Source of the DNA: Acanthaster planci | Taxonomy: Eukaryota; Echinodermata; Asteroidea; Valvatida; Acanthasteridae | Reading direction: 5' to 3' | Assembly (NCBI RefSeq): GCF_001949145.1 | Contig: NW_019091407.1 | Location: 1,625,902-1,659,265 of the forward strand | Length of the DNA stretch: 33,364 nucleotides | Shown here: positions 22,140-33,364 of the stretch, in pieces | Position numbering within the stretch: position 1 is the first letter of the stretch | Layout of the letters: every line of letters starts with the position of its first letter | Translations under genes and position numbers: made by a program | Notes under the pieces: model-generated | Seen by the model: only the letters and a program-made list of their open reading frames with translations | The model's database searches: none | What the model was told of the DNA's origin: nothing

Positions 22140-22480
22140 AATGCCCATCTTGTTATTATTATTATTTATTTGACCATCACGAGAACAAACAAAGCAAAGT
22201 TGAACAAAAAGTACATGTACATGTATATTAAAACAACCAAAACACACATACAAGTAAATGTAAGCGGTAGCAGGGACCAGGGACAAAAATCCGAATACAT
22301 AACAAGACAAATAACAGTTATGTGGGTCAGGGACTGCAAAAGTAAAATAAACTACTATTACCCGCGGGTTATGCAGCCTCGCACATAACATTACCAAGAA
22401 CAAATTGTACAGAACAAAGAAAGCAACGGTCCCCACGTAGGTGATCAAAATGACAGCCAGAAAAAAAGAAGAAGAATAGA
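22140..22480 (-). mobile_element. Probable 3' end of a retroposon, minus strand
   Basis: On the minus strand the sequence ends ctcgtgatggtcaaataaataataataataa, the AATAAT-type tail of many non-LTR elements and their SINEs. The 202-codon minus frame covering 22122-22730, the longest open frame here, is hydrophobic, runs through the tail as poly-Asn and shows no domain. I read it as non-coding 3' sequence. Confidence 0.4.
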
Positions 22481-22821
22481 TTGAATTACAAGTCTGATAA
22501 GAGAGCCTGCTTGAGGGCCCCAAGGAGTCGGAAACAGCTGAGTCTTTGGAAAGAAAACAAAAGAAATCTCTATGAAGATCAAGGATTTTCCCAAAGGGGG
22601 GTATGAAGCAGGATTTTTCAAAAAGGGGGGGGGGGGCTTGAACTAAAGCAGCAAGAGTAAAATGACCGTGAGAGTTTAGAGGGCCCGGGAAATTTGGGAT
22701 GCTGGCGCTCTGTAGTGCAATGTCAGGCAATATGACCCCATTTATTCTTCTCCCTCCCTCTTTTGTCTCCTCTTTTATTTATTCATTTTTTATTTTTCGG
22801 GTGAAAAAGGAGGGGTGTGCG

Positions 22822-22848
22822 CCCCACGTCCTCCCGGATCCGCCACTG
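22822..22848 (+). mobile_element. Possible terminal end of a hAT-like DNA transposon
   Basis: The reverse complement of 22836-22848 is CAGTGGCGGATCC, resembling the CAGNGGCGGATCC-type terminal inverted repeat seen in some hAT-like elements. The opposite end was not found, so this is a lone terminus or chance. Confidence 0.3.
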
Positions 22849-23189
22849 TCCCCTATACAGAGTCTCAATAAACTTTGGATGTAGTGAATTTCGTGAGAAA
22901 CAACGATTCAGTTTCGTGATTGGGGATAGAAAAGGGCACACCGCAGACGGGAAAGCGACCATTTCGTGAAGAGAAAAACGCACAGAATACACAATAAACC
23001 AGAAGGTTTGGGCGAGGAAGTTCTGCTTTCTCCACCTCAGCTTGAAAATTTATTTGACTTATCTCTAACTATGATTATTTTGGGGACCATTGTTAAATTT
23101 TCAGTGATGACAACCTTAAAAGTTGTCCTTTGATTTTCAGAACGAGTCTACAAGAATTCTTTAACTTTTGGTGTATTTCTGTGCTTCCC

Positions 23190-23815
23190 TCAATGCAAAT
23201 TGTCCTTTCGACATGCTCTAGTCATTTCCCGAGGAGAAAAATAAATCACAAAACAAAATTAATACAGATTCAGAAGAATCTTGCCATGAGATGCAGGGAA
23301 CTGCTACAGGGAGTACCTTTGCTAAGCAGTCTCGCACAAACGAACAACGATCAATCTATGTCAATCGCCTTCGATTCGGTCATTATCGGCGCCCCTTCTC
23401 TATAGACCTCAGTTTATGTGTGCATGCGCACATGCTGGTATGGCACGTGGTAGGAGGCAAACAGTTTTAGCGGCCCGTTGAAAATGTACAGGGGTACAAA
23501 TTCCAACGTCATCTTCTCCACTTGTTTTCACTTTTGTCGTCGGAAAAGCCTGCTGCAGTCAACTTGTTTTAATACAAGCCTCAAAGATGCACCTTCGTGT
23601 AGCAGACAGTTGTTTTCAAGTGTTGTTTCGCTGTTTCAAAGGGTATTATACTGCCTTTGTGGTTTTTATGCCGATTAGATTTTCCATATTCATGAGTAAA
23701 CCTGTGACGTAATCACAGAAAGAAAGCCTCAATGTTATATTGGTTTGTACACCACATTTTCGCTTCTTTGCTGACTTATTAGTGTCTGTATGCACAGCAT
23801 ATGCTAGCATCAATC
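23190..23815 (+). repeat. Unclassified dispersed repeat, long copy 3
   Basis: It aligns nearly end to end with 32365-33240 (minus its SINE insert). Landmarks in order: tcaatgcaaatt, aaaattaatacagattca, gagatgcagggaactgctac, gttgaaaat, acttgttttaat, ccttcgtgta, attgttttcaag (gttgttttcaag here), atttcaaagggtat, tactgcctttt (tactgccttt here), ccatattcatga, gttatattggttt, ttcgcttctttgctga. By-eye identity is roughly 75-80%. No long open frame, LTR or terminal inverted repeat was recognised. It abuts the LINE relic at about 23800. Confidence 0.75.
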
Positions 23816-24620
23816 CCCTTCTTAGTAATTTTGAATGACAAGTACAACCGCCTATCATCTACGTAGCATTGAATATTTGGGAGATGACGCTCAGCTATTT
23901 CAACCAGTTTGGAAGAGTGATAAAAAGTAACAGTCCCAAACAAGAACACCTGTGCAACACCGCAATTAACATGAAATTTGTTAGACATGGCCTCATGAAA
24001 TATAACACAATGACCTCTCCCACTTAAATACGAACGAAACTAATCCAAAACAACACTAAAAATTCCAAACCAGTGTCATTGGCAAAGTCTATACATGATT
24101 CGGAGCAAAAGGGTCCTGGGTTTTAATACAAGGTTTCAGTAATATGTATGTGAAAAGCTTTCTAGAATTTGAGTTATTTTTCATTGATGAGTTTATTATA
24201 CAAATCCTGAAGCCCTATTCATAAGATAATTTGTGTGGTTTCTCTGTCCACGAGAACTTATTAAATCTGTCATATCACCCGTCAGCCTCCATCTACTCTC
24301 TACTTTACATTGCAACATTTGGAAGATTCTATTTCGTCACTGAACCAGGGGACAAGTGGCCTAACATGAGCAAATTTGGATGGGGGGGCATGATGATCTG
24401 ATGCTTCGTTACGAGTTTATTGCAATACTGAACCAGGTCATCCAGGGCATCAGGTAGATCTGGGCACAAGGATGTGCTGACTAGGTCATCCGTCAGTGAA
24501 TTAAGTTGAATTAATTTTATTTTCATAAATTTAAATTATTCTAGATGGGGAGCAGGCTTACCATATTTAGGTTTAAATATGACAGAGAAATGATCAGAAA
24601 ACCAATAATCGTTAAATGGT
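23800..24620 (-). pseudogene. L2-like LINE relic: endonuclease end and RT catalytic box
   Basis: Minus-strand pieces in the order expected for an L2-clade ORF2: NDYWFSDHFSVIF (C-terminal endonuclease motif S-D-H-F), then IKLIQLNSLTDDLVSTSLC and LDDLVQYCNKLVTKH, then after a frameshift RPLVPWFSDEI, then degraded sequence, FRSYLSGRG, NKFHVNCGVAQ and finally YVDDRRLYLSF. The last holds the RT catalytic Y-x-D-D. Stops, frameshifts and an internal deletion make it non-functional. The clade is assigned from remembered consensus motifs; CR1 or another Jockey-superfamily clade is possible. Confidence 0.8.
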
Positions 24621-24626
24621 TAATCG

Positions 24627-24675
24627 TGTAATATTTCATCAGCTGATAAAATATCAAGTAATATTTCATCAGCTT
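24627..24675. repeat. Two-copy ~31-bp direct repeat
   Basis: gtaatatttcatcagct occurs at about 24627 and again from about 24658. Nothing else is recognised in 24680-25040. Confidence 0.6.
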
Positions 24676-25057
24676 CTCTGGTAGTGTCTTGGTCTGCACA
24701 TACAGATTTTGCCCGCGTTAAGCTTAACATGTCTGCCATCTTATAATTGTCATTAGCCCAAGCGCCCTCTGTCGAGTCGCTATGTTTGCTGAACCGTACA
24801 CCCCCAAAAAGGTTGAACTCGAGTTTCAAATATGGAATGAAAAACGTGGAAAATTCTTGTTTATAAAAACACATGTCCTGTTACACTGAACAAACACACA
24901 GATTAATCGCTACTATCTGCTCAAAATTGTGGCGTACAAAATTTGTTTCAATATTTTTTTTAATTTAGGATAACATTTACGATTACATTCAAAGACTACA
25001 ATCGTTCCAACTTGTTTATTCTAAAAGTAGTACGGAGATTAATGAATTAGAAAACTC

Positions 25058-25093
25058 ATAAATACCCCAGAAGATCAGTTGAGGAATCACTTC
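25058..25093 (+). promoter_or_regulatory. Core promoter of the S8 protease gene (TATA-like box and initiator)
   Basis: ATAAATA at 25058-25064 lies 31 bases before the A of TCACTTC (25087-25093), which fits the initiator consensus. Predicted transcription start is about 25089, leaving a 60-base 5' UTR before ATG 25149. This spacing is the textbook arrangement; usage is inferred. Confidence 0.5.
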
Positions 25094-25148
25094 AAAATCG
25101 CACTGCTGAAGACTCTCGAAAGTGTGCAGCTCAATCCTCCAACCGACC

Positions 25149-31056
<5,908 letters not shown>

Positions 31057-31596
31057 GTATCTTCGCACCATGGATGCCGGACACCAGAATCACATGACAA
31101 GATTTGAATGGTTTGCAATGCAAAAAGATGGATGGAAACAATGAATTAAGACGGCCCAATAACAAAAATTCTGGACTTTGAAAACAAATTTAAACACCGA
31201 ATCCTCCACAACAAATGATAATGCCTCATTTTACAACTGTTGCGAATTGTATGGGTTAAATTGGTAATCTTTCTAAATGTGTAAAGCCCTGTTCATTCAC
31301 TCATACAGAGGAAGTGTTCCTGTAATGTACACGCTTAACTCATCGCTGGCCGCTTGAACCCTAGTTAATAAGATGCATGTATCTTTAAGAGTTGGTTTAT
31401 GAAACGCTTTCAGATCGAACCAACGTTGCAAAGAACAATTGCCTTGTGTACTCTCAAAGAATTCTTTGACCACCGGTAGGAACTTCAGAAAGACCAATCA
31501 GAAAGATCTCAGTTCTCCCAACATTTACTGAGAACCCTGTATTATGACTTCAAACTGAAAGAAAAATTATATAAATCACAAGCCTTCGGCGAATGA

Positions 31597-31602
31597 AATA
31601 AA
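31597..31602 (+). terminator. Candidate poly(A) signal of the S8 protease gene
   Basis: AATAAA about 540 bases after the predicted TAA, followed by T-rich sequence (tttatgtctccctctatttctttgag). It is the first full AATAAA seen after the predicted stop. Confidence 0.5.
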
Positions 31603-31619
31603 AGAAACCTGCAATTACT

Positions 31620-32360
31620 TTATGTCTCCCTCTATTTCTTTGAGTGGTTGTTTGAATATGTGTTTTAGCTTATGTTAATTGTTCAACTGAAAGAAAAAGA
31701 TGTAACTCCATCCTTGAATAGATATTTAGCAGATCCATTGTACTCCCCGTTAGCGGCCCAACGTTTTCGATGCAATACCTCGTACGAATCTGATATTTGG
31801 GTTACGGCTTCGATTACTGGCATTTAAAAATAAGTCACCATGGTAAGCGGTGGTAAGCATGCTAACTGCATAGAAAATTTTGAACTTGTCCCCAAGTGCG
31901 TTCCAACAAGAGTTAACGTCATACAATTTCATCATAATGCAGAGTGAATCTCTACTGGTGCGTGTACACGACTACAAGTACCTGTCAGTTGCATTGTTTG
32001 GGCTACAGTGTCCTTGATCCTTAAGCCACACAAGCTGGAACTTGAAGTACTTCTCGAGTCTTTCATGCAGCTCTTTATACCTTCTTTCAATCTGGAAATA
32101 TATACAAGTACAAGATCAATGGCAATCTGGTAAACAAAACCTAATCATGTGATTCATATTTATAATATAACGACTAGTGAATCACCTAAAGTGGCTTTCA
32201 ATGCCACCAGCTTCCTTTCATTACTTTTGTTTTTTCGGAGCCACAGTGGATTGGGGACCCTTCTTTTTAATTCATTTTCGGTCCTCGAAAAAAGACTGGA
32301 ACAATTTAAAAATAGGAACTTTGTACGTCTTCATTGACGCAGAACAATTCTCTATAGAGT
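31620..32360. other. Intergenic, nothing recognised
   Basis: AT-rich sequence between the protease 3' end and the repeat copy that begins near 32365. Only short chance open frames. Confidence 0.4.
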
Positions 32361-32364
32361 ACTG

Positions 32365-33240
32365 AAGTGTGACGTCAGCATTTAATCAATGCAAATTATC
32401 CTTTTGGCATGCTATAAATATATCACAAACCAAAATTAATACAGATTCACAAGAATCTTGCCACGAGATGCAGGGAACTGCTACAGGGAGTACTTTTCGT
32501 ATTTGAAGCAGCTTCGCTCAAATGAACAACGATGAACCAACGTCCCTCGCCTTTGATTGGGTCATTGTCGGCACCTGTTCTCTAGAGATCTCAGTTCACT
32601 TATAAATTCTAATTTATGTGGCATGCGCATATAAGACATTTGGGGGCCAAAAGCTAGAGCAGCGCGTTGAAAATATACTGGTACAAATTCCAATGTCATT
32701 TTCTCTCTGCTTCTGCGCACTGATTTTTTCTTCACTTTTGGGTTTAAAAAATCCTGATGCAATAAACTTGTTTTAATTCAAACCTTCAAAATGAGCCTTC
32801 GTGTATTTGATTGATAGTATTGTTTTCAAGCATTGTTTCACTATTTCAAAGGGTATAAGCGGCATACTGCCTTTTGGGCTTTCATGCTGATTAAAATTTC
32901 CATATTCATGATTATACCTGTGATGCAATCGCAGGAAGAGAGCCTCAGTGTTATATTGGTTTTTACACCAAACATCCTGCCTGGCCGAGGCTTTAGTTGC
33001 ATTTGGTTTCCAGTCCATACTCGCCTTCGAAGGTTTTCTCCGGGTACTCCGTTTTTCTCCTGCCTCTAAAAGTGGACCTTCTTCCTGACTCCGTAATTTG
33101 ATGCTGACTTATAAAGGTTACGAATAAACGTATAGTTATTGACGCAAATAGCCTGGGTAGCTGAAATTGCCATTAAAATAAAACAACAACATCCTTCGCT
33201 TCTTTGCTGATTCATTAGTGTCTATGTGCATAGTGTGGCG
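32365..33240 (+). repeat. Unclassified dispersed repeat, long copy 4 (split by a SINE)
   Basis: Aligns with 23190-23815 in the same order and strand from tcaatgcaaatt to tgctgattcattagtgtct. The alignment is interrupted once, at 32978-33187, by the SINE insertion, and lacks about 17 bases present in the other copy near 23225. Confidence 0.75.
32978..33187 (+). mobile_element. SINE inserted in the unclassified repeat, with target-site duplication
   Basis: 210 bp flanked by aacatcc on both sides (32971-32977 and 33188-33194). The sister repeat copy has an uninterrupted site (caccacattttcgcttc near 23752), proving insertion. The body shares ggtttccagtcc (ggttttcagtcc in the sister), ttttctccg, ctcctgcctctaaaa and an A-rich tail (attaaaataaaacaac) with the SINE at 1799-2045. 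The tRNA head is 5'-truncated or diverged, since no clear B box remains. Confidence 0.8.
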
Positions 33241-33244
33241 GGCA

Positions 33245-33364
33245 TCCCCGGGCCTACCCTAAGTTGATGGGATCAAACCAAGCACTATTAGTGGCAGAGT
33301 CGATCTTCCCAACCCAAGGCTTTTCCCCAGACGAGAGACCACACAGAGCGACCTCAAGGCAAAG
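33245..33364. other. Right edge, nothing recognised
   Basis: About 120 bases of moderately GC-rich sequence after the repeat copy. No open frame, repeat partner or splice signal is supported. Confidence 0.3.

Noticed and set aside
22122-22730. 202-codon minus-strand open frame, the longest in the window
   Set aside because: It runs through an (ATT)n tail as poly-Asn, is compositionally extreme and hydrophobic, and has no domain. Better read as the non-coding 3' part of a retroposon.

Overview
This is a eukaryotic (animal) genomic window. Both recognisable genes are split by GT..AG introns, intergenic space is long and AT-rich, and the rest is filled with decayed retroposons (L2-like LINE, tRNA-derived SINEs, fold-back elements). 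Gene content and repeat types suggest a marine invertebrate, most likely a deuterostome such as an echinoderm or hemichordate. That placement is an inference from memory, not a database result.

Layout. (1) 406-9366, plus strand: the last nine coding exons (497 residues plus stop) of a TOGARAM1/crescerin-type gene, covering the two C-terminal TOG domains (TOG3 and TOG4), with a poly(A) signal at 9582. The 5' part lies off the left edge. Its introns hold an L2-like 3' tail, a tRNA-derived SINE, an antisense LINE RT fragment and a strong short hairpin. (2) 9.6-25.0 kb: about 15.5 kb with no convincing intact gene. It contains SINE, fold-back and tandem repeats, a 69-bp orphan copy of the signal-peptide exon of the downstream protease (19640-19708), and an antisense L2-like LINE relic whose RT catalytic box is still readable (23800-24620). 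(3) 25149-31056, plus strand: an apparently intact secreted subtilisin/proteinase K-like (peptidase S8) gene of eight coding exons, 378 residues, with signal peptide, I9 propeptide and complete Asp/His/Asn/Ser catalytic set. Intron 7 carries a ~480-bp palindromic element. (4) 31.6-33.4 kb: repeats, notably a second long copy of an unclassified repeat interrupted by a SINE with a target-site duplication.

The two genes share orientation but show no functional link: one encodes a ciliary microtubule regulator, the other a secreted peptidase. I found no prokaryote-like defence system, CRISPR array, tRNA gene or rRNA gene. The most novel material is the repeat fraction: an unclassified family present in four pieces (about 862-1115, 20590-20720, 23190-23815, 32365-33240), an oppositely oriented repeat pair sharing an ungapped reading frame, the protease-intron palindrome, and the orphan exon copy.
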